DNA of 64,000 nucleotides from NCBI GenBank assembly GCA_902490405.1, contig CABUDS010000002.1, positions 1-64,000 of the forward strand, written 5' to 3'. Under the pieces are notes generated by a model. It was not told the DNA's origin. It worked only from the letters and a program-made list of their open reading frames with translations, and made no database searches. The stretch comes from an uncultured Collinsella sp. (GTDB lineage: Bacteria; Actinomycetota; Coriobacteriia; Coriobacteriales; Coriobacteriaceae). This document shows positions 35,000-43,528 of the stretch, piece after piece. Positions within the stretch are counted from its first letter, which is position 1; each line of letters begins with the position of its first letter. A program made the position numbers and the translations under genes.

Positions 35000-35036
35000 A
35001 ACCACTACAAAGGGGCCTGTCCCCTTTGTAGTGGTT
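35000..35036. repeat. Hairpin with AAAGGGG/CCCCTTT core
   Basis: Perfect 16-bp arms, AACCACTACAAAGGGG at 35000-35015 and its complement at 35021-35036, with a CCTGT loop. It lies 14 bp past the stop of the M16C peptidase on the minus strand and may act as its terminator. ATAGAAC sequences at 34967 and 34984 nearby resemble the half sites at 29952-30033. Confidence 0.7.
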
Positions 35037-35049
35037 TTGCTTGCTGTGG

Positions 35050-38000
35050 TTAGCCCATCAGGTCGACTACGTTAAAGCCGGCGTTGCTCTTGGCGATGAC
35101 GTCTCGGCCGCCAAAGACGCAGGTGGGCGACTCGGCTGCGATGCGCGTTACGTCGGTGCCGAGCGAGCGCAGCTCACCGGGCGTGGCGGCGAGCATCTGG
35201 GCGCGACGCTCCTCGCGCGCATGCGGATCGAGCCCGGCCAGGTAGGTCGTGTTGCGGCGCTTGGTGAGCGCATAGGGCTTCACCGGCGCGTCCATGCCGC
35301 TCACGCAGCTCACGATAAAGCCCTCAAAGGCGGCCTCGTCGGGCTCAAAGCGGCCAAGCCATGCGCCTGCACGCTCCACGCGCTCAATCGAAGGGTCAAT
35401 CGCCGGGTCGCGGTAGGTGTAGAACGCCGTCTGGCGCTCGCCGGCTGCGCGGAATCCGCAGCCGTATGCACCGCCCTTCACGCGAATCTCGTTCCACAGG
35501 TAATCGTAGGAGAGCGCGTTGGCAGCCACGGCCCAAGTGCCTGTCACGTCAAGCCCCAAGCGACGCGGGTCGCACGCGCTTGCCGCAAAGCAGATGTCGC
35601 TGGGGATCACGAAAGCCTCGTGGCGGTCGCACGGCGCCGGCACCACGAGCGCGTCGCGGCCGGCACCATCGCCCGCACCCAGCCCCAGGTCGCCCGCGGC
35701 ATCCCAGTACGCGTCAAAGTCCTCGTCGCTGCCGGTAAAGCTCGCCATGCAGCCGTCGACCACAAAGATACGACCTGCCAACTCGGCAAGCTTGGCGCGC
35801 AGGTCGTCCAGTCGCTCGTCAAAGTGCTCGAGCAGATCGCGCAGGAACAGATAGAAATCAACGCCCGAAAGCTGCTCGCGCACCACGGCCGAAGGCGAGC
35901 TGTAGCTCATCGCGCGACCGAGCGCCGCCGAGTGACCGTTGTTGATAAAGCCCTGCTCGAGCCCAATGCGAATCTGCGTGAGCACGTCGCGCACGCGGTC
36001 GGCGTCGGCATCGAGCAAAAGCGTGCTCGACCACACCTCGCGCGGCAGGCTCGCCAGCGCATCGATCTTCTCGGACAGGGCGCCGGCGCTCACCAGCAGG
36101 TAGGGGCGCACGCCGTTCACGTCGGGCTGGGTCATGACCTCGGTCGTAAAGCTCAAAAAGCCCAGCTTGCTGGCGAGCAAGTTGTCGAGTTCCTCGGCCG
36201 AGCGCTCGCTCGTGGGCAGTTGTTTGAGCAGGCGGCAGAGCAGCGTCACATAGGGCAGGTCCTCAAATGCGACGCAACTCAGGTCGAAGTACTGCATGGC
36301 GTAGGCCAGGCGGTTGGTGGGAATGTCGTGGCGCAGACAGGGGATGGGCGCAGTCGTGTCCACGACCAGCGGCGGCTCGGGGCGCGCCTCGCCAATGTCG
36401 GACACGCGCAGGCGCGGCAGCGTGGCCTTGGCCTCGGGCGTGTCCTCGGCCTCCTGCGCGGCACGCAGCGCGGCTGTGCGCTCGACTACGTCCGCCAGCT
36501 CGGCATCGGTCATGGCATCGCGCTTGGCTGCCAGCTCAGCAGCTTCGGCGCCCTCTGCACCCTCGGTGGCGTCTACCGGCACCAGCTCGACCAGCGCCAT
36601 GTGGTCGTTTTCCAGCACGAGCTCGCGCAGCAGGTCCTCAAAGTAGCTGCCGTCCAGCTCGCCGCGCAGCTCCTCGTACACCGGGCCGTACTTGAGCGCC
36701 AACGTCGCGGCGTCGTCATCGTAGAGCCAGGTGCTCAGCGCGTCGCACGCAATGGCCACGCCGTCGGCAATGCCGTAGTCGCGCTGGCGCAGGTCGTATT
36801 CGTTGCTGCTGATGATGGCTTCCAGGCGCTCACGCGGAACGCCGTGCTCACACAGGTCGCGGCAGGCGTCCTGGAACACGCGGCGCAGCTCGCGCGCCAC
36901 GCCGGGCTGCGCGTTTTGCAGCATGATGAGCTCGTAGGGCTGCAGGCACTCGGCCGCGGTGTAGCTCACCACGTTGCCGCCCAGGCCGGCGGCCAGAATG
37001 GCCTTCTTAACCGGTGCTTCGTTGGAGCCCAGCAGTGCCTCGAACAGGATATCCGCCGCGATCGTGCGCTTGCGGTCGAGTGCGCTGCCCAGCACAAGGC
37101 CCAGGCCCACCAGGGCGTTCTCGGGCGTGGTGGCCATCTCGACGCGCTTGTACTCGCAGGTCACGGGCGTCTGCACGCCCAGCGGATTGGGTGCCAGCGC
37201 GGACGGGTCCTCGCCGGCGGCAACGGCAGCGTCCATGCGGCGGCTCGCAGCGCTCGGCTGCGACAGATAACGCTCGTCCAAAAACGCCAGCGCGCGGTCC
37301 ACATCTAGGTCGCCGTAGAGCGTTATATAAGAGTTGGAAGGATTGTAGTGGCGCGCGTGCGTATCCAGGAACTGCTCGTAGGTGAGCGCGGGAATCGCGC
37401 GCGGATCGCCGCCGCTCTCGTGCGCATAGGCGGTGTCGGGATAGAGCGCGGCGTTGACGGCGTCGTCCAGCACGCTCATGGGGTCGGACAGCGCGCCCTT
37501 CATCTCGTTGAACACTACACCGTTATAGCGCAGCGTGCCCTCGCGCAGGCTGGCGGCGCTGCCGTCGCCGCCAGCGCCCTCCGGCAGGTCCAGCTCGTAG
37601 TGCCAGCCCTCCTGCTCAAAAATGGTGGGCTTGGTGTAGATCGCCGGGTTGAACACCGCGTCCAGGTACACGTCCATCAGGTTGTACAGGTCCTGCTCGT
37701 TGGTGGTGGCAACGGGGTAGATAGTCTTGTCGGGGTAGGTCATGGCGTTGAGGAACGTCTGCATGGAGCTCTTGATCAGGTCCACGAACGGCTCCTTGAC
37801 GGGGAACTTGGCCGATCCGCACAGCACCGAGTGCTCAAGAATATGGAACACGCCGGTGGAATCGGCCGGCGGCGTCTTAAAGCCAATGGCAAAGGCCTTG
37901 TTCTCGTCGTCGCACGCCAGGTACAGCAGGCGAGCGCCCGAAGCGGTGTGGCGCAGCACGTAGGCGTCCGAGTCGAGCTCGGGCACGGTCTCGCAGCGCT

Positions 38001-38082
38001 CGACGGCAAAGCCGTGGCAGGTGGTGCCGGGTACCAGCAGCGCGGCGGCAGCGGCGCGCGGGTCGGTTGAGGTGGTAGGCAT
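35050..38082 (-). CDS. M16C insulinase-family metallopeptidase (presequence-protease-like)
   Basis: A 1010-residue single-chain zinc peptidase. The inverted zinc motif HxxEH is in GVFHILEHSVLCGS, with the distal Glu in the NEQDLYNLMDVYLDAVF region. Four M16 repeats are present, including the C-terminal RVKGGAYGCGFR segment, typical of the PreP/Cym1 clade, which degrades peptides in a closed chamber. No signal peptide, so it is cytoplasmic. An acidic coiled linker (about 505-570) joins the halves. The start at 38082 has AAAGGAG upstream; an upstream open frame is non-coding. Confidence 0.92.
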   Translation of the reverse strand: MPTTSTDPRAAAAALLVPGTTCHGFAVERCETVPELDSDAYVLRHTASGARLLYLACDDENKAFAIGFKTPPADSTGVFHILEHSVLCGSAKFPVKEPFVDLIKSSMQTFLNAMTYPDKTIYPVATTNEQDLYNLMDVYLDAVFNPAIYTKPTIFEQEGWHYELDLPEGAGGDGSAASLREGTLRYNGVVFNEMKGALSDPMSVLDDAVNAALYPDTAYAHESGGDPRAIPALTYEQFLDTHARHYNPSNSYITLYGDLDVDRALAFLDERYLSQPSAASRRMDAAVAAGEDPSALAPNPLGVQTPVTCEYKRVEMATTPENALVGLGLVLGSALDRKRTIAADILFEALLGSNEAPVKKAILAAGLGGNVVSYTAAECLQPYELIMLQNAQPGVARELRRVFQDACRDLCEHGVPRERLEAIISSNEYDLRQRDYGIADGVAIACDALSTWLYDDDAATLALKYGPVYEELRGELDGSYFEDLLRELVLENDHMALVELVPVDATEGAEGAEAAELAAKRDAMTDAELADVVERTAALRAAQEAEDTPEAKATLPRLRVSDIGEARPEPPLVVDTTAPIPCLRHDIPTNRLAYAMQYFDLSCVAFEDLPYVTLLCRLLKQLPTSERSAEELDNLLASKLGFLSFTTEVMTQPDVNGVRPYLLVSAGALSEKIDALASLPREVWSSTLLLDADADRVRDVLTQIRIGLEQGFINNGHSAALGRAMSYSSPSAVVREQLSGVDFYLFLRDLLEHFDERLDDLRAKLAELAGRIFVVDGCMASFTGSDEDFDAYWDAAGDLGLGAGDGAGRDALVVPAPCDRHEAFVIPSDICFAASACDPRRLGLDVTGTWAVAANALSYDYLWNEIRVKGGAYGCGFRAAGERQTAFYTYRDPAIDPSIERVERAGAWLGRFEPDEAAFEGFIVSCVSGMDAPVKPYALTKRRNTTYLAGLDPHAREERRAQMLAATPGELRSLGTDVTRIAAESPTCVFGGRDVIAKSNAGFNVVDLMG

Positions 38083-38353
38083 ATGCAGTCTCCTTTGACG
38101 CCCCAGCGGGGGCGAATCGAGTCGAATCCACGAGAGTATACCCATATGGGGCCGCGGCTCTGCATCGAACTGAAGACGATGTGGGTGGACTAGCCTAACT
38201 AGGTTGATAACGAATGCCGCGGGTAGCCGCTGCACCCCGCTAAAGTGAAATAACACCCCGTTTACCGAATCATTTAGGAAATATATGGACTCCTAAAAAG
38301 TTCTAATACAATATAAGTCATCTATCTATAAACTGCTGACTCCTTGCAAAGGT

Positions 38354-39067
38354 ATGGTTGATATGGTTGAAGCAAATAGCGTTATCCCCCTGTACAAACA
38401 GATTGTTCGTGCGCTCTCTGATTCGATCGCTAACGGCACGTACCGCCCGGGAGATAAGCTTCCGACCGAGGCGGAGCTTATCGAGCAATTTGGCGTGAGC
38501 CGAATAACGGTTCGCTCCGCAATTAAAGAAATGGAAGATGCTGGGCTTGTTGAGAGGGCCCGCGGCAAGGGCACGTTCGTTTCGTCGGACACGCAGATGT
38601 ATGCCGCGGACGACCGTGAGAGCTTTACCCATTCGTGCCAGCTTGCGGGCAAACAGGCGTCTACCAGGGTTCTCGAAATGGGCTGGGACTTCCCAAGTCT
38701 GCGAGACGCGAAGTTCCTGGGCGTAGACGATACCCAAAAGGTATTGCGTAGCCGTCGTCTGCGCCTTGTGGATGGCAAGCCCACGATGCTGGAAACCAAT
38801 AGCTATTCCGCTGCGCTTTCTTTTTTGGAGCATGAGTCCCTCGATGATTCGCTGATGGCGGTACTCGATCGCCAGGGGATCAAGATGGGTCCCAACACGC
38901 GTACGCTCGAGGTCTGCTATGCGAGCGAGCTCGAGGCGGCATACCTTAACGTGGAGCTGGACTCTTCGCTGCTTCTGTTTGTCGATAGACGTTATGCCCC
39001 AAGTGGCGAGCCGCTTTTCATCTCCCGTCAGGTGTACTGCACCGAGCGACTGAAGTTCTATTTGTAA
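38354..39067 (+). CDS. GntR-family (HutC/UTRA) transcriptional regulator
   Basis: A 237-residue protein. The wHTH has DKLPTEAELIEQFGVSRITVRSAIKEMEDAGLVERARGKGTFVS, and the UTRA domain starts about residue 85. It is followed by the second PTS set and probably controls it. ACAATATA-type sequences near 38308 and 39170 could be its sites, but the match is weak. The start could also be ATG 38363. Upstream gap 38083-38353 holds only A/T-rich promoter-like DNA. Confidence 0.9.
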   Translation: MVDMVEANSVIPLYKQIVRALSDSIANGTYRPGDKLPTEAELIEQFGVSRITVRSAIKEMEDAGLVERARGKGTFVSSDTQMYAADDRESFTHSCQLAGKQASTRVLEMGWDFPSLRDAKFLGVDDTQKVLRSRRLRLVDGKPTMLETNSYSAALSFLEHESLDDSLMAVLDRQGIKMGPNTRTLEVCYASELEAAYLNVELDSSLLLFVDRRYAPSGEPLFISRQVYCTERLKFYL

Positions 39068-39078
39068 ATTAGAGATAG

Positions 39079-39100
39079 ATTGGTCGATTTACCGACCAAT
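39079..39100. promoter_or_regulatory. ATTGGTCG/CGACCAAT palindrome between gntR and EIIA
   Basis: Perfect 8-bp arms with a 6-nt centre. It sits 12 bp after the regulator stop and about 100 bp before the EIIA start. It may be a weak terminator or an operator. Confidence 0.5.
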
Positions 39101-39202
39101 TGTTACCGTTCGCGGATTTGGAAAATAGACACACCACGTAGGGTAGATTGCTAATATACTTTGTTATGACAATATAGTACGTCCTATTGGTATTGGAGAA
39201 CT

Positions 39203-39622
39203 ATGAATAAGATATTGCTAGCGAGTCATGGTTATCTCGCCCAAGGCATGAAAAGCTCTCTGGAGATTCTGATGGGCACCAACGACCGAATCGAGTGCCT
39301 GTGCGCCTATGTCGATGACAATTCAAGGGACGTCGCGGCGTTGATTGATGCATGGATGGAGACGAGGGACCCTGCCGACTCTTGGTTTGTCGTGACTGAC
39401 ATCTTTGGCGGCTCTGTAAACAACGAATTCATTCAGAGGCAGACCGACGGATCGTTTACGTTAATCGCTGGAATGAACTTGCCGCTGCTGGTGGAAATGG
39501 TTACACAGCTGGACTCCCTGGATGCGGACAAGGCCAAAGCCGCGGTCGAGGGATCGCGTTCGTTTATTCAGCTTTGCGAGGCGGCGGACATGCTTGCCGG
39601 TGCCGAGGAAGAAGAGTTCTAG
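39203..39622 (+). CDS. Mannose-family PTS EIIA
   Basis: A 139-residue single-domain EIIA. The phosphohistidine is His9 in ILLASHGYLAQG, and the TDIFGGSVNNEF motif is conserved. It receives phosphate from HPr and passes it to the EIIB at 39694. First gene of the second PTS set, where EIIA and EIIB are not fused. Ribosome site TTGGAG. Confidence 0.92.
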   Translation: MNKILLASHGYLAQGMKSSLEILMGTNDRIECLCAYVDDNSRDVAALIDAWMETRDPADSWFVVTDIFGGSVNNEFIQRQTDGSFTLIAGMNLPLLVEMVTQLDSLDADKAKAAVEGSRSFIQLCEAADMLAGAEEEEF

Positions 39623-39693
39623 TTAGTTCTGGTTCGAGCCCTAGCTAGGGGCCACACCTGTCATTCCCTTTATCACGTGCGGAGATGATAACG

Positions 39694-40167
39694 ATGATTA
39701 AGCTTACGAGAGTTGATTACCGACTGATTCACGGCCAAGTTGCCATGTCCTGGACTCACGCTTTGGATGTAGATTGCATCTTGCTTGCCAGCGATGCCGT
39801 GGCAAAAGACGACATGAGGAAGGCGGCCTTGAGGCTCGCCCGCCCCAACGGCGTTAAACTCGTCATCAAGGATGTTGACGCTGCTATCGAGGCGCTCAAC
39901 AGCGGCGTTACCGACAAGTATTCGCTGTTTATCATCACTGAGACGATTGAAGATGTCTATCGTCTCGCTAAGGGTTGCAAAGACATCAAAGAGATCAATC
40001 TGGGCGGAACCCGAAAGACCCCTGAGACCACGCTTCATCCGACCCCTGCGATCTTTGCGACCGAGAAAGATGCCGAGCATATCCAAGAGCTCCTGGGCGA
40101 TGGCGTGGCCATCGAAATCCGTCAGGTTCCCAATGACGCTAAGGTGTTTGCCAAGGACGTTTTCTAG
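39694..40167 (+). CDS. Mannose-family PTS EIIB
   Basis: A 157-residue EIIB. The phosphohistidine is in LTRVDYRLIHGQVAMSW. Conserved INLGG and FATEKDAEHIQELLGDGVAIEIRQVP segments follow. The start at 39694 is favoured by GGAG with 9-bp spacing. A terminator separates it from the SIS gene, so EIIA-EIIB form their own transcript. Confidence 0.92.
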   Translation: MIKLTRVDYRLIHGQVAMSWTHALDVDCILLASDAVAKDDMRKAALRLARPNGVKLVIKDVDAAIEALNSGVTDKYSLFIITETIEDVYRLAKGCKDIKEINLGGTRKTPETTLHPTPAIFATEKDAEHIQELLGDGVAIEIRQVPNDAKVFAKDVF

Positions 40168-40218
40168 CCGGAAACACGTTGATGCTCGGCATTTATTGAA
40201 CCAATGCTCTATGCCTAT

Positions 40219-40250
40219 GCCCGTCGATCATTTGATCGGCGGGCTTTTTA
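40219..40250 (+). terminator. Terminator after EIIB
   Basis: A GCCCGTCGATCA/TGATCGGCGGGC stem followed by TTTTTA. Confidence 0.88.
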
Positions 40251-40283
40251 TTAAAGAAAAATCAAAAAAATCTGAAATAGTTC

Positions 40284-40317
40284 TTGCATAGTTAGTTATA
40301 TAAAGTATTATAACGTC
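40284..40317 (+). promoter_or_regulatory. Promoter/operator of SIS paralogue 4
   Basis: -35 TTGCAT (40284-40289) and -10 TATTAT (40306-40311), 16 bp apart. TATAACGTC (40309-40317) overlaps the -10 and is the reverse complement of the GACGTTATA core at 20054 and 26070. Confidence 0.65.
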
Positions 40318-40361
40318 ATGGGATGAATGAAGGGTTCATCCCAGTGAGTTAGGAGTAAGGG

Positions 40362-41396
40362 ATGTTCAATTTCGATGAGCCTCGTTACGAGAAGGTTGTG
40401 AGCGATGCCCTCGCTCTCCGTCCTCAGATTGAGGCTGCCGTGGACAAGGTCTGCGAGCAGGGTTATTCCAACATCTTCTTCATCGGCTGCGGCGGCACCT
40501 GGGCCCACACGCTCCCGATGAAGTATTGGGTCGAGACCACCACGGCCGACGTCGACGTCCACTGCGAGATCGCCGCCGAGTTCCTCGCATGCCCGCCCAA
40601 GGCCTTCACCAAGGACTCGGTCTGCGTCTTCTCCACCCGTACCGGCACCACCCCCGAGATCATCGAGGCCGCCAAGTTCTGCCAGGAGCAGGGCGCCCGC
40701 ACGCTGATGTACGTCTCCAACGACAACACCCTGGCCACCGAGTACGCCGACTACAAGTTCTTCAGCTTCGCCGAGGACGACGTCCTGTGCGAGGCCATCT
40801 ACACCTACCAGATCACGCTGGTCGCCCGCTTCCTCAAGAACGCCGGCGCCTTCCCCAAGTACGACACCTTCATGGAGGAGTTCGGCAACATCGCCCCGTT
40901 CCTCATCAAGGCCAAGGACGCCCAGGACGAGCGCTGCGCCGCCATGGCCGAGGACTTCAAGGACCTCGACTACCACATGGTGATCGGCTCCGGCATGCTC
41001 TGGGGCGAGGCGTACGACTACGCCATGTGCATCCTCGAGGAGATGCAGTGGATCAAGACCAAGTCCATCCACGCCGCCGAGTTCTTCCACGGCACCATCG
41101 AGCTGTGCGAGGAGGGCACGAGCCTCATCATGCTCTACGGCGAGGACGACACCCGTAAGCTCATGGACCGCGTGGACAACTTCACCCGCATGCTCGCCGA
41201 CGAGAAGGGCGTCAACGTCCGCGTGAACAAGTTTGACACCGCCGAGGTCGAGCTGCCGTTCAGCGACCCCGAGTTCCGCAAGATCGTCTCCCCGATGGTC
41301 ACCTACACCATCACCGAGCGCCTGAGCTGCCATCTCGAGCACGTCCGCAACCACCCGCTCACCACGCGTCGCTACTACCACCAGATGAACTACTAA
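40362..41396 (+). CDS. SIS-domain sugar-amine-6-phosphate deglycase candidate (paralogue 4)
   Basis: A 344-residue double-SIS protein, the most divergent of the four. The binding loops are FIGCGGTWAHTLPMKYW and VFSTRTGTTPEIIEAAKF. The active-site motif is AEFFHGTIEL, with the Pro-Phe of HGPFE lost, and the C terminus is TRRYYHQMNY. The change suggests a different amine or sugar part. Codon use is the most biased in the window, so it is likely highly expressed. Followed by EIIC and EIID, which complete the second PTS. TTAGGAG precedes the start. Confidence 0.82.
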   Translation: MFNFDEPRYEKVVSDALALRPQIEAAVDKVCEQGYSNIFFIGCGGTWAHTLPMKYWVETTTADVDVHCEIAAEFLACPPKAFTKDSVCVFSTRTGTTPEIIEAAKFCQEQGARTLMYVSNDNTLATEYADYKFFSFAEDDVLCEAIYTYQITLVARFLKNAGAFPKYDTFMEEFGNIAPFLIKAKDAQDERCAAMAEDFKDLDYHMVIGSGMLWGEAYDYAMCILEEMQWIKTKSIHAAEFFHGTIELCEEGTSLIMLYGEDDTRKLMDRVDNFTRMLADEKGVNVRVNKFDTAEVELPFSDPEFRKIVSPMVTYTITERLSCHLEHVRNHPLTTRRYYHQMNY

Positions 41397-41477
41397 TCCT
41401 CTCAAATTGCTGCGGTTGTCTGCAGGCGAGCTGCTCAGAATGCCTCGCCTGCAGACCTGTTTCTGGGGTTGATCGAA

Positions 41478-42251
41478 ATGGTTGTCCAGTATCTTCTAGT
41501 TGCACTGGTCGCATTTATTGCGTCCATGGACGAGCAATTATTTGGCATTACGATGCTTGGTCGTCCGCTGTTTACGAGCCTGTTTGTCGGCTTGATCCTT
41601 GGCGATGTCCAGCAGGGCGTTATCGTCGGCGCTGCTTTGGAGTCCATGTTCATGGGTGCCATCATGGTCGGCGCGGCGGTTCCTCCCGAGGTCTATGCCT
41701 CCGGCGTGCTTGGCTGCGCGTTTGCCGTCATTACGGGTACGGGCACGGCAACTGCCGTCGCGCTCGCCCTTCCCGTCTCCGTCTTCCTTCAGGTGTGGCG
41801 CAACTTCTGCTACGCCGTTCCGGGTGCCTTTGCCTGCAAGAAGATTGAGACCGCTCTGGCAAATCGCGATCTTGCCAAGGCGAATCTGTACCATCTGACC
41901 ATCGTGCCGCTGTCGATTGGCATTCCGTCTGCACTGTTGGTGTTTGGCTCGCTGTTCTTTGGCGCCGACCTTATCAACAATGCGCTCAACGCGATTCCGC
42001 AGTTTGTGATGGACGGCCTCAACGTTGCGTCCGGCGTCATGGTCTGCATCGGCTTCGCTCTTCTTATCAGGACCATGGGCGATAACAGGCTCCTTCCCTG
42101 GCTGTTCCTGGGCTTCATTATGGTCATCTACCTCAAGATGGACGTGGTCGGCGTCGCCGCAGCTGCCATTTGCGTCGCGCTGCTCCTGGCCTTCCGCGAG
42201 GGCTCGTCCGGTCCGCAGACGGTTGCTGCAGATGAAGAGGAGAACTTCTAA
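41478..42251 (+). CDS. Mannose-family PTS EIIC
   Basis: A 257-residue membrane subunit with LFVGLILGDVQQGVIVGAALESMFMGAIMVGAAVPPE as the conserved core. It ends with an acidic tail and its TAA stop overlaps the EIID ATG by one base (TAATG), so the two are coupled. The start at 41478 is preceded by GGGG at modest spacing. Confidence 0.92.
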   Translation: MVVQYLLVALVAFIASMDEQLFGITMLGRPLFTSLFVGLILGDVQQGVIVGAALESMFMGAIMVGAAVPPEVYASGVLGCAFAVITGTGTATAVALALPVSVFLQVWRNFCYAVPGAFACKKIETALANRDLAKANLYHLTIVPLSIGIPSALLVFGSLFFGADLINNALNAIPQFVMDGLNVASGVMVCIGFALLIRTMGDNRLLPWLFLGFIMVIYLKMDVVGVAAAAICVALLLAFREGSSGPQTVAADEEENF

Positions 42252-43099
42252 TGGCTATCCAGAACACCGACCTCAAAGAGGCCAAGAAGGACGCGATTAT
42301 GACTCCCGATATGTATCGGAGCATGTTCCTTCGCCAGTTTACGAGCCAGTGCTCGCAGTCGTACGACAAGATGATGGCAATGGGCTTCATGTACACCATT
42401 CAGAAGCCCCTGCGAAAGATCTATCCCAACGACGACGATTACTATGCGGCGCTCGATCGTCATACCGAGTTCTTTAACATCACGCCTCATGTGCTTCCGT
42501 TTGTAGCCGGCCTAACGGTTTCGATGGAAGAGCAGGCGGCTGCCGATAAGAACTTCGACACGTTCTCGATTAACGCCATGAAGGTTGGTCTCATGGGACC
42601 GCTTTCCGGCATTGGCGATTCGTTCTACTGGGGAACGTTCCGCGTGGTTGCCGCCGGCATTGGTATCGGCATCGCTTCGACGGGCAACCCGCTCGGCCCC
42701 ATCGTGTACGCGCTCATCTACTCCGTGATTAACTTTGCAACGCGTATCGTCGCCACCCATCTGGGATACGACCTGGGAACCAAGTTTTTGCAGCAGTCCG
42801 AAGAGAGCAACCTTATGTCTCGCATGACGCATGCTGCCGGTGTCCTCGGAATGACCGTCATTGGCGCGATGATTGCGGCACAGGTCTCACTGTCCACTGC
42901 TTTGACCTTTGACGTGGGTGGTTCGGAGATTGTCCTGCAGGATCTGTTCGATTCGATCTTCCCCGGTCTGCTGCCCTTGCTGGCAACCTTTGCCTGCGTC
43001 GCCCTGTACAAAAAGGGCGTCAAGACCATTTGGATCATCTTGGGCATCTTTGCAATCTGCATCATCGGAACGGGCTTGGGAGTGTTCGCAGCGGCGTAA
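42251..43099 (+). CDS. Mannose-family PTS EIID
   Basis: A 282-residue membrane subunit. Landmarks are RSMFLRQFTSQCSQSYDKMMAMGFMYTIQKPL and GLMGPLSGIGDSFYWGTFRVVAAGIG. It departs from the usual EIID N terminus, which in the first set is RSWAIQASWNYERQMN, so substrate recognition may differ. A terminator follows. Confidence 0.93.
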   Translation: MAIQNTDLKEAKKDAIMTPDMYRSMFLRQFTSQCSQSYDKMMAMGFMYTIQKPLRKIYPNDDDYYAALDRHTEFFNITPHVLPFVAGLTVSMEEQAAADKNFDTFSINAMKVGLMGPLSGIGDSFYWGTFRVVAAGIGIGIASTGNPLGPIVYALIYSVINFATRIVATHLGYDLGTKFLQQSEESNLMSRMTHAAGVLGMTVIGAMIAAQVSLSTALTFDVGGSEIVLQDLFDSIFPGLLPLLATFACVALYKKGVKTIWIILGIFAICIIGTGLGVFAAA

Positions 43100-43144
43100 T
43101 GTTGACTGCTACGCTCGCGCGCTCGATAACTAACTGACCGTTTG

Positions 43145-43181
43145 AAAACGGGGCTCGGCGTAAGGCCGGCCCCGTTTTTTG
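43145..43181 (+). terminator. Terminator of the second PTS operon
   Basis: An AAAACGGGGC/GCCCCGTTTT-type stem with an internal GGC pairing and a T-run. Confidence 0.9.
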
Positions 43182-43233
43182 TTCGAGGGATTTTCCGATC
43201 GTCCAAAAATCCAGGCTCATGCATCACTCACGC

Positions 43234-43465
43234 ATCTCTCGTCTCTCACTCATCTCTAAGCTGAGAGATAAATGAGAGACGAGAGATAATTACGAGAGAT
43301 AGCCCAGCAGCAAAGAGACAAGCAACCATGGTATTGTCTCAATATCGATTGCTACACCAGCAAAAACATGATTTAATGAAGCGGGTAGAGATATCTTATC
43401 TCTCATCTTTCACTCGTATCTAATACGAGAGATAATAGAAAGATGAGAGATAATTACGAGAGATA
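43234..43465. promoter_or_regulatory. Dense GAGAGATA repeat array upstream of the AlbA_2 gene
   Basis: A 21-bp direct repeat (GAGAGATAATTACGAGAGAT plus A) occurs perfectly at 43281-43301 and 43445-43465. Two perfect 15-bp inverted repeats flank each end: 43234-43248 with 43273-43287, and 43397-43411 with 43438-43452. Inside the second is the palindrome TCGTAT-CTA-ATACGA. It lies 64-295 bp before the start at 43529. This looks like a multi-site operator for cooperative binding. No gene is present between 43184 and 43528. Confidence 0.75.
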
Positions 43466-43528
43466 ACTGAGAGACGAGGGAAATCCGTCTGTGGCATTCT
43501 CCGCAGGACCGAGCGAAGGGACGTGCAG

